Assembly (NCBI GenBank): GCA_035945995.1
Contig: DASYZR010000056.1
Location: forward strand, 1-41,419
Direction of reading: 5' to 3'
DNA from: a bacterium
GTDB lineage: Bacteria; Sysuimicrobiota; Sysuimicrobiia; Sysuimicrobiales; Segetimicrobiaceae
Length of the DNA stretch: 41,419 nucleotides
Positions 15,385 through 22,642 of the stretch are shown one piece after another. The position numbers and the translations under genes are program-made. The first letter of the stretch is position 1. Every line of letters starts with the position of its first letter. The notes beneath the pieces were generated by a model. That model made no database searches, was not told where the DNA came from, and saw only the letters and a program-made list of their open reading frames with translations.

Positions 15385-16644
15385 TTAACTTGCGGGGACG
15401 GGCGGGGAATAGGTGCCGCGCGTCATCTGAGGATGCCGGTGCAGCAGCGACGCCGCCGCGTAGCGGACGGCGCCCCACACGCGGCCGAACAACCCGCTGC
15501 GGTCGACCGCGGTCCCGGCCAGCAGCGGCACCGTCTGCATGACGCGGCCGCCACGGCCGACGGTGATCAGGCCGACCTGCTGCCCCTGTCCGATCGGCGC
15601 GAACGGACGCACAGTGATCTGCTCCGTCACGTCGAAGTCTCCGCGCGAGCCCCGGGCGATCAGCACCTGCACGGGATGCGCCGGCTGCAGCGGCACGGCG
15701 GGGGCGCGCCCGCCGTACACCCGCAGAGATGCCGGCACGATGGTCTGCCAAGGGACCGCGACGACGGTGTAGTGGGCGAAGCCCGCCGCCAGCATGCCTT
15801 CGGCGAGCGCGGTCCGCCGGCGAACCGTCGGCGCGCCGAGCACGACTGCGACCAGCCGGAGTTGGCCGTCGCGCGCGGTCGCGACGATGCTGTAGCCGGA
15901 CTCCGCGGTGTGCCCGGTCTTCAGGCCGTCCACGCGCGGGTCACGAAAGACCAGGTTGTTCCAGTTGGCTTGCCGGATGCCGGCGTACGATTCGTACTGC
16001 GGGCTGCTGTAGCGGGTCGCATCCGGAAACTCGAGCAGGAGCTGCCGGGCGAGGAGCGCCATGTCCCAGGCGCTCACGTGCTCCCCGGGCGCGGGCAGCC
16101 CGTGGGGGGTGACAAAGTGCGTGTCGTGCATCCCGAGCCGCGCGGCGGTAGCGTTCATGTCGTCGACGAACCGCTCCGCCGATCCCCCGACCGTCTCGGC
16201 GAGCGCCTCGGCGGCATCGTTGCCGGATGCCACCATCAGGCCCTCCAGCAGCTGCCCCACCGTCACCGTGTCCCCCACGTTCAGGAACATGCGGCTGCTG
16301 CCGGGGACGCGGCCGATGCGCCAGGCGTCCGTGCTCACCGTCACGTTCGTGTCCGGCGTGAGCCGCCCCGCGTGGATTGCCCGCAGCGTCAGATAGAGCG
16401 TCATCAACTTGTCGAGACTGGCCGGCGCCCGCTGGACGTGGGGGTGCGTACTCTCCAGCACGTCGCCGCTGCCGACCTCCATGAGCAGCATCGAGGCGGT
16501 CTCGACCGGGCCGGCGCGGGAAACCGGGGTGTGGGGCCGCGGCGCCGCCCAGGCGGCGGGCGCGCTCCATGGCTGGAGCGGCAGGAGACCGCAGACCACG
16601 AGCATCCACGTACGAAACGTCGTTGCGTGCAGTCGATGCCGCAT
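15385..16644 (-). CDS. dacF: D-alanyl-D-alanine carboxypeptidase (S11 family)
   Basis: A 419-residue low-molecular-mass penicillin-binding protein that trims peptidoglycan stem peptides outside the membrane. A signal peptide spans about residues 1-34. The serine protease motifs are SLDK (Ser76, Lys79), SGN (140-142) and KTG (242-244). A C-terminal beta domain follows, then a basic amphipathic tail (RVWGAVRYAAASLLHR) that probably anchors it to the membrane. The ATG shares a base with the stop of the alcohol dehydrogenase (TGATG), an odd functional pairing. The dacA/dacF distinction is not secure. Confidence 0.88.
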   Translation of the reverse strand: MRHRLHATTFRTWMLVVCGLLPLQPWSAPAAWAAPRPHTPVSRAGPVETASMLLMEVGSGDVLESTHPHVQRAPASLDKLMTLYLTLRAIHAGRLTPDTNVTVSTDAWRIGRVPGSSRMFLNVGDTVTVGQLLEGLMVASGNDAAEALAETVGGSAERFVDDMNATAARLGMHDTHFVTPHGLPAPGEHVSAWDMALLARQLLLEFPDATRYSSPQYESYAGIRQANWNNLVFRDPRVDGLKTGHTAESGYSIVATARDGQLRLVAVVLGAPTVRRRTALAEGMLAAGFAHYTVVAVPWQTIVPASLRVYGGRAPAVPLQPAHPVQVLIARGSRGDFDVTEQITVRPFAPIGQGQQVGLITVGRGGRVMQTVPLLAGTAVDRSGLFGRVWGAVRYAAASLLHRHPQMTRGTYSPPVPAS

Positions 16645-17744
16645 CACGCCGCCGACACCTGCAGGATCGTCCGCAGGCCCTCCCCTCGCTCCAGGACCTC
16701 CACTGCCTCGTTCACCCGCTCGAGGGGAAACGACGCGGTCACGAGCTCGTCGAGCATGAGGTGCCGGCCATAGTACAACCGCAGCAGCCGCGGAATGTCG
16801 TCCCGCAGGCGGGAGGATCCGTAGAAACAGCCCTTCAGCGTCTTTTCGTTCAGCACGAGCGCCGGGCCCCCGACCGCCAGCTCTGCCTTCGCCGGCGGGA
16901 TGCCGACCGCCACCGCGACGCCGCCGCGCGCCGCCGCGTCGACCGCCTGGCGCACCGTCTCGGGCCGGCCGATCACCTCGAAGGTGTAATCGGCGCCGCC
17001 GCCCGTCAGGTCGCGGATGGCGGCCACCGCGTCGTCGCGCTTGGCGTTCACGACGTGCGTGGCGCCGAACTGCCGCGCCGCCTCGAGGCGGTGATCGAGA
17101 AGGTCCACGCCGATGATCGTCGCGGCGCCGGCAATCCGGGCGCCCTGCACCACGTTGAGCCCGACCCCGCCGAGCCCGATGACCGCGACGCTGGATCCCG
17201 GCGCCACGCGCGCGGTGTTGACCACGGCGCCGACGCCCGTCGTCACGGCGCAGCCGAGCAGGGCCGCGACCGACAGCGGGAGATCGCGGTCGATGCGCAG
17301 CACGCCGGACGCCGGCACGACCGCCTGCTCCGCCCACGATGAGACACAGGTGAAATGGTTGATTTCCTCGCCGCGCAGCCTGAGGCGAGTCGTACCGTCC
17401 GGCATCCGTCCGCGGACGCGGTAGCGCATTTCGCAGAGATGCGGCCGGCCGCTGTCGCAGTACCGGCACGCCCCGCAGGCGGGGGCGAAGAGCAGGACCA
17501 CGTGATCGCCCGGCCGCACCGAATCGACGCCGGCGCCCACGGACGCCACGATCCCCGACGCCTCGTGGCCGAGCACCACCGGCAGCGGCATCGTCAGGTC
17601 GCCCTTGATGTAGTGCAGATCGCTGTGGCACACGCCGGTGGCGACGATGCGGACGAGGACCTCTCCGGGGCGCGGCGGCTCGAGTTCGACGTCCTCGACG
17701 ACCAGAGGCTTACCGACTTCGTAGAAGACCGCGGCGCGCACCAC
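16644..17744 (-). CDS. Zinc-dependent alcohol dehydrogenase (class III-like MDR)
   Basis: A 366-residue medium-chain dehydrogenase. Catalytic zinc ligands are Cys39, His60 and the Cys of LLGCAVTTG. Structural zinc Cys90, Cys93, Cys96 and Cys104 lie in CGACRYCDSGRPHLC. The Rossmann motif is GLGGVG. Length and motifs resemble class III / formaldehyde-type or NDMA-dependent alcohol dehydrogenases. The start is GTG 17744 with AGGAGG six bases upstream; the longer in-frame opening to 17873 has no site and runs into the divergent promoter region. Coupled to dacF. Confidence 0.85.
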   Translation of the reverse strand: MVRAAVFYEVGKPLVVEDVELEPPRPGEVLVRIVATGVCHSDLHYIKGDLTMPLPVVLGHEASGIVASVGAGVDSVRPGDHVVLLFAPACGACRYCDSGRPHLCEMRYRVRGRMPDGTTRLRLRGEEINHFTCVSSWAEQAVVPASGVLRIDRDLPLSVAALLGCAVTTGVGAVVNTARVAPGSSVAVIGLGGVGLNVVQGARIAGAATIIGVDLLDHRLEAARQFGATHVVNAKRDDAVAAIRDLTGGGADYTFEVIGRPETVRQAVDAAARGGVAVAVGIPPAKAELAVGGPALVLNEKTLKGCFYGSSRLRDDIPRLLRLYYGRHLMLDELVTASFPLERVNEAVEVLERGEGLRTILQVSAA

Positions 17745-17862
17745 TCCGGTCCTCCTCTCGAGGAACTGCCACGCGCCTCGCGGACGCCATTCGCGGATGA
17801 CGCCGGGGGTGGTGACGCGAACGGCGGAGGCTTTCCCTTCGACCGGCGGCGAATCCTCTCCC

Positions 17863-18750
17863 ATGCAGGACAAACGCGCGGCCGCGCCCGCCGCCGATGC
17901 GGTGTTCTACGTGTACGTTCCCCTGGTGTGGGGACTCAACTACATCGTAATCAAAGCGGCGCTACCCGCCTTTGACTCGCCGCTGGCCTTCAACGCGCTG
18001 CGGTGGGCGCTGGCCGCGGCGCTGCTTCTCGCCTTGGTGCTCGTCCGGCGCGACCGCCTCTGGATCGCGCCGCGCGACCGGCCGCGGATCCTGGCCCTCT
18101 CGCTGCTCGGCAACGTGCTCCAGCAGGTCACGTTCGTGGAGGGCATCCGGCTGACCACCGCGGGCCAGGCGGCCCTGTTCATGAGCCTCACCCCGGTAAT
18201 GGTCGCGGCCGCCAGCGCCGCGCTGCGGCTGGAGCGGGTCGGGCGACGAACCTGGGCGGGGATCGTCTTATCGGTGCTCGGACTTGCGGCGATCCTGCAT
18301 CCCGGCGCGGCGACCGGGCCGGCGACCGCGCCGTGGGGCGATCTTTTGGTGCTCGCGTCGGCGGCTTGCTGGGCCTACTACACCATCGCCTGCCGGCCGC
18401 TCACCGAGCGTTACGCGCCGTCCGTCGTCGCAACCGTGCCGGTACTGGTGGCGGCCGCAGCACTCGCGCTGATCGGGATTCCGGCGCTGCGCCGGCAGTC
18501 GTGGACGGCCGTCGGGGCCGCCGCCTGGGCCGGCATCGCCTATTCCGGCGGCCTCCTGATCGCCCTCGGCTACGTCGCCTGGTCGGTCGCGATTCGCCGA
18601 ATCGGCGCGTCGCGCACCGCGGTGCTCACGAATCTGAATCCCGTGGTGGCGCTGATCGCGGCCTGGCTCCTGCTCGGCGAGCGCCTGGATCCGCTCCAGG
18701 CCGCCGGCGCCGTCCTCGTGATCGCGGGCGTCGTGCTCACGCGCGGCTGA
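17863..18750 (+). CDS. EamA-family (DMT) exporter
   Basis: A 295-residue membrane protein with about ten transmembrane helices in two EamA repeats; the repeat starts are marked by VWGLNYIVIKAALPAF and ASAACWAYYTIACRPL, and the second repeat ends LLGERLDPLQAAGAVLVIAG. Members export amino acids and other metabolites; the substrate here is unknown. ATG 17863 is chosen by fit to the first helix, although no clear Shine-Dalgarno site precedes it. The 3' end overlaps ada by 14 bp in convergent orientation. Confidence 0.85.
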   Translation: MQDKRAAAPAADAVFYVYVPLVWGLNYIVIKAALPAFDSPLAFNALRWALAAALLLALVLVRRDRLWIAPRDRPRILALSLLGNVLQQVTFVEGIRLTTAGQAALFMSLTPVMVAAASAALRLERVGRRTWAGIVLSVLGLAAILHPGAATGPATAPWGDLLVLASAACWAYYTIACRPLTERYAPSVVATVPVLVAAAALALIGIPALRRQSWTAVGAAAWAGIAYSGGLLIALGYVAWSVAIRRIGASRTAVLTNLNPVVALIAAWLLLGERLDPLQAAGAVLVIAGVVLTRG

Positions 18751-19900
18751 CCGCCCGGACCGGCCGTGCCGCCGCGGCCCGCCGTTCCCGCTCGAGCAGC
18801 GCGCGCTTGCGTTCCAGGCCCCAGCGGTACCCGCCGAGACCGCCGTTCTTCCGGATCACCCGATGGCAGGGAATGAGGAGCGAGACCGGGTTCGCCGCGC
18901 ACGCCGCGGCGACGGCGCGGACGGCCGCCGGCCGGCCGATCGCCCGCGCCACGTCCTCGTAGGAGCGCGTGGCGCCGAACGGGATTGCACGGAGGGCGTC
19001 CCAGACGCGTCCCTGAAACGCGGTGGCCCGCACGTCGAGCGGCAGATCGAGGTGCGGCCGCCGGCCGTCGAGATATGCCAGAATGGCCTGCACGGGAGCC
19101 GCGAGGCCGGCATCGTCGCGCGCGAGCCGCGCGGCCGGGTACTCGTCCCGCAGGTTATCGAGCAACCGCGCCTCGGCGTCGCCGAGCGCGACCGCGCAGA
19201 CGCCGCGGTCTGTCCCGCCGACCAGCAGGCGCCCGAGCGGGGTGGCCGCCGTCGTGTACCGGATCGTGGTGCCGGCGCCCCCGCGGCGGTACGCCGCGGG
19301 GGTCATGCCGAGGCGCGACGCCGCCCGCTCGTAGAGCCGGCTGCTCGAGCCGTAGCCCGCGTCATACAACGCGGCCGTCACCGCCGCCCGCGCCCGCAGC
19401 CGCGCCTTGACCAGATCGAGCCGGCAGGCGTCCACATACCGCTTCGGTGAGAGCCCGAGAATACGGGTGAACGCGTGGCGGATCTGCCGAGGCGTGCGGC
19501 CGAGCGCCGCCGCCAGGGCCGGGAGCCGCAGAGGCTCGTCGAGGTGTGTTTCGATGTACCGGCAGGCGCTCCGCGTCAGACCGACCAGGTCGTCGGTGGC
19601 GGCCGGGCCGTCGGGCCGGCACCGCCGGCACGGCCGATACCCGGCCGCCGCCGCTTCGCGAGGGCCGGGGAAAAACTCCACCCGATCGCGCCGCGGCCGC
19701 CGCGCCGCGCAGGAAGGCCGGCAGTAGACGCCGGTCGAGCGCACCGCGAACACGAATACCCCGTCGGCCGCGGGATCGCGGGCGAGTACGGCGTGCCACC
19801 GCCGGTCGTCGGCGTCCCCCCCGCTCGGGGTCAGGCCGCCGCCACCACCGCTGCCGTTGCTCCGGCCGTTCAGCACCGCGGCCTCCTGTGTCGTCAACAT
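18737..19900 (-). CDS. ada: Ada: adaptive-response activator and methylated-DNA methyltransferase
   Basis: Three-part Ada protein of 387 residues. The N-terminal zinc domain has Cys60, Cys64, Cys91 and Cys94 (YCRPSC, CRRC), where Cys60 should accept methyl from phosphotriesters. An AraC-type helix-turn-helix region follows (about 108-205). The C-terminal domain carries the O6-methylguanine acceptor Cys345 in IPCHRV. The start is ATG 19900, behind GGAGGTGAT at ideal spacing; the GTG three bases upstream lies too close. No AlkA or AlkB is next to it. A Gly-rich 20-residue leader precedes the zinc domain. Confidence 0.92.
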   Translation of the reverse strand: MLTTQEAAVLNGRSNGSGGGGGLTPSGGDADDRRWHAVLARDPAADGVFVFAVRSTGVYCRPSCAARRPRRDRVEFFPGPREAAAAGYRPCRRCRPDGPAATDDLVGLTRSACRYIETHLDEPLRLPALAAALGRTPRQIRHAFTRILGLSPKRYVDACRLDLVKARLRARAAVTAALYDAGYGSSSRLYERAASRLGMTPAAYRRGGAGTTIRYTTAATPLGRLLVGGTDRGVCAVALGDAEARLLDNLRDEYPAARLARDDAGLAAPVQAILAYLDGRRPHLDLPLDVRATAFQGRVWDALRAIPFGATRSYEDVARAIGRPAAVRAVAAACAANPVSLLIPCHRVIRKNGGLGGYRWGLERKRALLERERRAAAARPVRAVSRA

Positions 19901-20033
19901 CACATCACCTCCGGCGTCGTCGTCCCGATCCTACGCCGGCGGCCCCGGACGTTCTATCCGATTCTGCGCGCCAAAACCAGTGTACTCCTGCGGCACGGCT
20001 GGAGAAGGTCCGCCGCCGCCGCGACGGAACAGC

Positions 20034-20062
20034 GGGGCCGCGGCGCGCTGCGCCGCGGCCCC
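20034..20062. terminator. 13-bp GC hairpin without T-run
   Basis: GGGGCCGCGGCGC pairs perfectly with GCGCCGCGGCCCC around the loop GCT. It lies 36 bases downstream of the minus-strand gene ending at 20098. Neither strand has a following T-run, so it may slow polymerase or protect an RNA end rather than terminate alone. Confidence 0.45.
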
Positions 20063-20097
20063 AACGGTCCACCAATTCACGCGACGCGCCGGAGGCG

Positions 20098-20373
20098 TCA
20101 GTGCGGGTGCGTCGCGTCCCAGTTGATCGCCAGCGAGATGTCGCCGCGTGCCTGCTGCATCACGGCGATGGCCCGCACGCGGTACCCGCCGTAATCGTGC
20201 TGGTCCCGCTGCAGTTGATCGATGAGCCCGTCGAGTGCCGTGCGGACGTGCACGAGATTGCGCGCGCTGCCGATCTCACCCCGCGGCGGCGGCGTCTGCG
20301 CCATCGCGGCGCCCGCGGCAACCACCGTCGCCGCCATGCCGGCGGCGCCGGCGAGAAATTCCTTGCGCGTCAC
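20098..20373 (-). CDS. Small exported protein of unknown function
   Basis: A 91-residue precursor. GTG 20373 follows GGAGGTGAT. The N-terminus MTRKEF-LAGAAGMAATVVAAGAAMAQ is a signal peptide with probable cleavage after AMA; the RK pair is a weak Tat-like feature. The mature domain of about 65 residues is helical (VRTALDGLIDQLQRDQHDYG, AIAVMQQARGDISLAI) and has no cysteine. I do not recognise the family. The gene stands alone between ada and the phosphorylase fragment. Confidence 0.65.
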   Translation of the reverse strand: MTRKEFLAGAAGMAATVVAAGAAMAQTPPPRGEIGSARNLVHVRTALDGLIDQLQRDQHDYGGYRVRAIAVMQQARGDISLAINWDATHPH

Positions 20374-20525
20374 GGCTGGATCACCTCCCGATCGTTTTCG
20401 CGCTCGAATCCGCCTGCAGGCAGTACTGGCGATAGCGCCGGCTGCGGCCGCTAAGTTCCCTGCGGCGGCGGCATCTCGCGACGGCCTCGAAAGCGTTCGC
20501 CGCCTCCGCGTCGAACGAACGGTAG

Positions 20526-21107
20526 GGACGGGTACACCTGTACGAGGGCTATACGCCTCAACAAGTGGTCTTCCCGGTCCGGTTGGGCTACTACTTGGGC
20601 GCCGCGACGTTCGTGGTGACCTCCGCCGCCGGCGGGCTTAGCCCCGGGTTCGCCGCAGGCGAGATCATGATGCATGTCGACTACATCAACATGGCCGGAG
20701 CGAACCCCCTCACCGGTCCCAACGACGACCGCTTGGGGCCGCGCTTCCCCGTCATGTTCGATCCGTACGACGGGGCGTTGCGGGCGCTCGCCGCCCGCGT
20801 CGCCCGTTCCCGCGACCTAACCCTGCGTGAGGGCACGTACGCGTGGATCGCGGGGCCGGCGTTCGCCAGCCGCGCCGAATTGCGCCTCCTGCGCGGTCTG
20901 GGGGCCGATGCGATCGGCATGTCGACCGTGCCGGAAGTCATCGCGCTGCGCCATCTCGGCGCCAGGGTGCTCGGTCTTTCCATTATCAGCGACATGGCCC
21001 TTCCCGATCGTCAGCATCACGCCACCGAGCAAGACGTGCGCGAGGTCGCCGCCCGGAGCGGCCCGCAGTTCCGCGGCTTCCTGCGCGGCCTCCTCGCCGC
21101 GATGTGA
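20526..21107 (+). pseudogene. 5'-truncated purine nucleoside phosphorylase
   Basis: Homology to trimeric purine nucleoside phosphorylase (PNP) starts at GRVHLYEGYTPQQVVFPV directly after a TAG at 20523-20525, and continues to the normal end (TSAAGGLSPGF, NPLTGPND, GADAIGMSTVPEVIALRHLG). The N-terminal 70-80 residues with the phosphate-binding loop are missing, and no match occurs in the 150 bp upstream. A GTG at 20565 would give 180 residues. The base-binding motif usually GPSFET or GPSYET reads GPAFAS, so the purine-contacting Glu is gone; the later conserved Asn is replaced by Asp (IISDMA). Likely a decayed gene. Confidence 0.75.
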
Positions 21108-21149
21108 GCAGGCCCGCCTCGGTGCGGCCGGCCGGAGTCGCGTTGCGTC

Positions 21150-21177
21150 TTGACTTATTCTCATATAGGAATAAAAT
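21150..21177 (+). promoter_or_regulatory. Promoter with overlapping ArsR-type operator
   Basis: -35 TTGACT (21150-21155), 16-bp spacer and -10 TAAAAT (21172-21177). The palindrome TTATTC-N8-GAATAA (21155-21174) fills the spacer and overlaps both elements, as expected for an autoregulated ArsR gene. The -10 ends seven bases before the ATG at 21185, so the transcript probably starts at or next to the start codon. Confidence 0.65.
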
Positions 21178-21184
21178 GTAGACG

Positions 21185-21562
21185 ATGCCACGGGCTGCGA
21201 CCACCACGGATGTCTTCAACGCGATCGCGGAGTCCCGCCGGCGGGCGATCATCGATGTGCTCGTGGACGGCCGCGCGCACGCCGTGGGAGACGTGGTCGC
21301 GAGGCTGCGGATGCCGCAGCCGGCGGTGTCGAAGCACCTCGGCGTCCTGCGCGAGGTCGGGATCGTCTCGGTGAGCCGGCACGGCCGGCGCCGCCTGTAC
21401 CGCCTCAACGCGGAAGGGTTGAGACCGGTGCACGACTGGGTGAAGACGTATGAACGCTTCTGGACCCATCAGCTCCGGCGGATCAAGGAGCGGGCCGAGC
21501 GCACCGTGACGGACCGGTCGGCCCGCAGGCACGGACACCCCAAGGACGAGGAGGCCGGATGA
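21185..21562 (+). CDS. ArsR-family transcriptional repressor
   Basis: A 125-residue winged helix protein. The family core is clear: FNAIAESRRRAIIDVLVDG, the recognition helix in MPQPAVSKHLGVLREVGIV and the wing SRHGRRRLYRLN. No metal-binding ELCVCDL-type Cys motif is present, so it belongs to the metal-independent group usually paired with SRPBCC proteins. There is no Shine-Dalgarno site and the promoter abuts the ATG, so a leaderless mRNA is likely. Its stop overlaps the next start as ATGATG. Confidence 0.88.
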   Translation: MPRAATTTDVFNAIAESRRRAIIDVLVDGRAHAVGDVVARLRMPQPAVSKHLGVLREVGIVSVSRHGRRRLYRLNAEGLRPVHDWVKTYERFWTHQLRRIKERAERTVTDRSARRHGHPKDEEAG

Positions 21563-22026
21563 TGCCGACGAGCACGCCAGAACAGAATGTTCGCACGCTC
21601 GAGGTCAGCCAGGAGGAGACGATCGCGGCGCCGATCGACGTCGTGTTCGAGACGCTGCTGGAACAGCTCGGTCCGCTCAATGAGACGGAGCCGGGGTCAC
21701 CGCTGCCCATGACACTCGAGCCGTGGCCGGGCGGCCGATGGTACCGCGACTTGGGGAACAACGCGGGCCACCTGTGGGGCCACGTGCAGGTGATCAAGCC
21801 CCCCACCCTCCTCGAGATCCACGGGCCGCTGTTCATGTCCTACGCGGCGGTGTCGCACGTGCAGTACAGGCTGACGGCCGAAGGCGGCGCCACGCGCCTC
21901 GCGCTCCTCCATCGCGCGATCGGGCAGATTACCCCCGAGCATCACGAGGGTGTGGCGCATGGCTGGGGCTACATTCTCGCGCGGATTCGGGAACGGGCAG
22001 AACATCGCGAAGGCGCGCCGCGGTGA
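21559..22026 (+). CDS. AHSA1/SRPBCC-domain protein
   Basis: A 155-residue START-like fold protein related to the activator of Hsp90 ATPase homolog 1 group. It begins with a typical IAAPIDVVFETLLEQLG strand-helix and contains the LEPWPGGRWYRD and GHLWGHVQVIKPPTLLEI pattern. It binds an unknown hydrophobic ligand in its cavity. The ArsR gene upstream overlaps it by four bases, a frequent pairing in which the repressor controls the ligand-binding protein. It converges on the hxlR gene at 22068. Confidence 0.82.
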   Translation: MMPTSTPEQNVRTLEVSQEETIAAPIDVVFETLLEQLGPLNETEPGSPLPMTLEPWPGGRWYRDLGNNAGHLWGHVQVIKPPTLLEIHGPLFMSYAAVSHVQYRLTAEGGATRLALLHRAIGQITPEHHEGVAHGWGYILARIRERAEHREGAPR

Positions 22027-22067
22027 AAGCCATCAAGTGACCGCGTAGCTCCCGCGCTCGGCCTCCG

Positions 22068-22541
22068 TTATCCTTGCATCGACCGCGGCCGCCTCCTTCG
22101 AAGAGGACGGCCTTGTCGAGCGGCGCCGGGGCCGTCGAGTCCTTCGAACTGGACCCGTATCTGCCTCAAGAACCCCTCCTTGCCCGCCTTCATCCGCAGG
22201 AAAAACGGATTCGTCACGTCCGTTCCGGGATCGTACTTCGCGCTCCAACGCCCCATTTCGAAGATGATCGGCAGCAGATCCAGCGCCTTCTGTGTCGGAG
22301 AGTACCGAAACTGCCGCTTGTCGTCCGGATCGTCGGACTTGGTGAGCAGACTCTGCTGCTCGAGCCGGACGAGTCGATCGGCCAGGATATTCGTCGAAAT
22401 TCCTTCTTCCGAGTTCAAAAATTCCTGATAGCGGGTCTTCCCCCGCACGATCACATCCCGGAGGATCAGCAGGCTCCACCGATCGCCGATGGCTTCCAGC
22501 GCCAGCGAAATTGGGCAGTGAGACCGCGGACCTCTCCCCAT
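22068..22541 (-). CDS. HxlR-family transcriptional regulator
   Basis: A 157-residue winged-helix regulator. It has the typical CPISLALEAIGDRWSLLILR opening (Cys9), then RYQEFLNSEEGISTNILADR and a wing around KRQFRYSPTQKALDLLP. The ATG at 22541 lies seven bases past its -10 element, so its mRNA is probably leaderless; an upstream TTG at 22577 falls inside the promoter. It is divergent from emrA and emrB, with two matching palindromes between them, and most likely represses that efflux operon and itself. The Arg-rich C-terminal tail (RQGRPLRRRRPRS) is unusual. Confidence 0.88.
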   Translation of the reverse strand: MGRGPRSHCPISLALEAIGDRWSLLILRDVIVRGKTRYQEFLNSEEGISTNILADRLVRLEQQSLLTKSDDPDDKRQFRYSPTQKALDLLPIIFEMGRWSAKYDPGTDVTNPFFLRMKAGKEGFLRQIRVQFEGLDGPGAARQGRPLRRRRPRSMQG

Positions 22542-22548
22542 AGATCCT

Positions 22549-22577
22549 AGTATGCACAAAAGACTTGCAAAATGCAA
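22549..22577 (-). promoter_or_regulatory. Promoter for hxlR
   Basis: Minus-strand -35 TTGCAT (22572-22577), 17-bp spacer and -10 CATACT (22549-22554). The -35 lies inside the first palindromic operator, which supports autorepression. The start codon is seven bases beyond the -10. Confidence 0.5.
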
Positions 22578-22578
22578 G
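22564..22578. promoter_or_regulatory. HxlR operator copy 1
   Basis: CTTGCAAAATGCAAG is a palindrome with 6-bp arms around AAA. It covers the -35 of hxlR and a possible weak emrA promoter (TTGCAA, 17 bp, TACCGT). Thirteen of its fifteen bases match copy 2. Confidence 0.7.
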
Positions 22579-22600
22579 CGCTTGTGTTACCGTCGACACG

Positions 22601-22615
22601 CTTGCAAAGCGCAAG
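22601..22615. promoter_or_regulatory. HxlR operator copy 2
   Basis: CTTGCAAAGCGCAAG, with perfect 5-bp arms extendable to GCTTGC/GCAAGC. It starts 37 bp after copy 1 and lies 27 bp before the emrA start codon, where bound repressor would block transcription of the efflux genes. Confidence 0.7.
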
Positions 22616-22642
22616 CGACAGTCCCGGGAGAGGAGCCTACCG

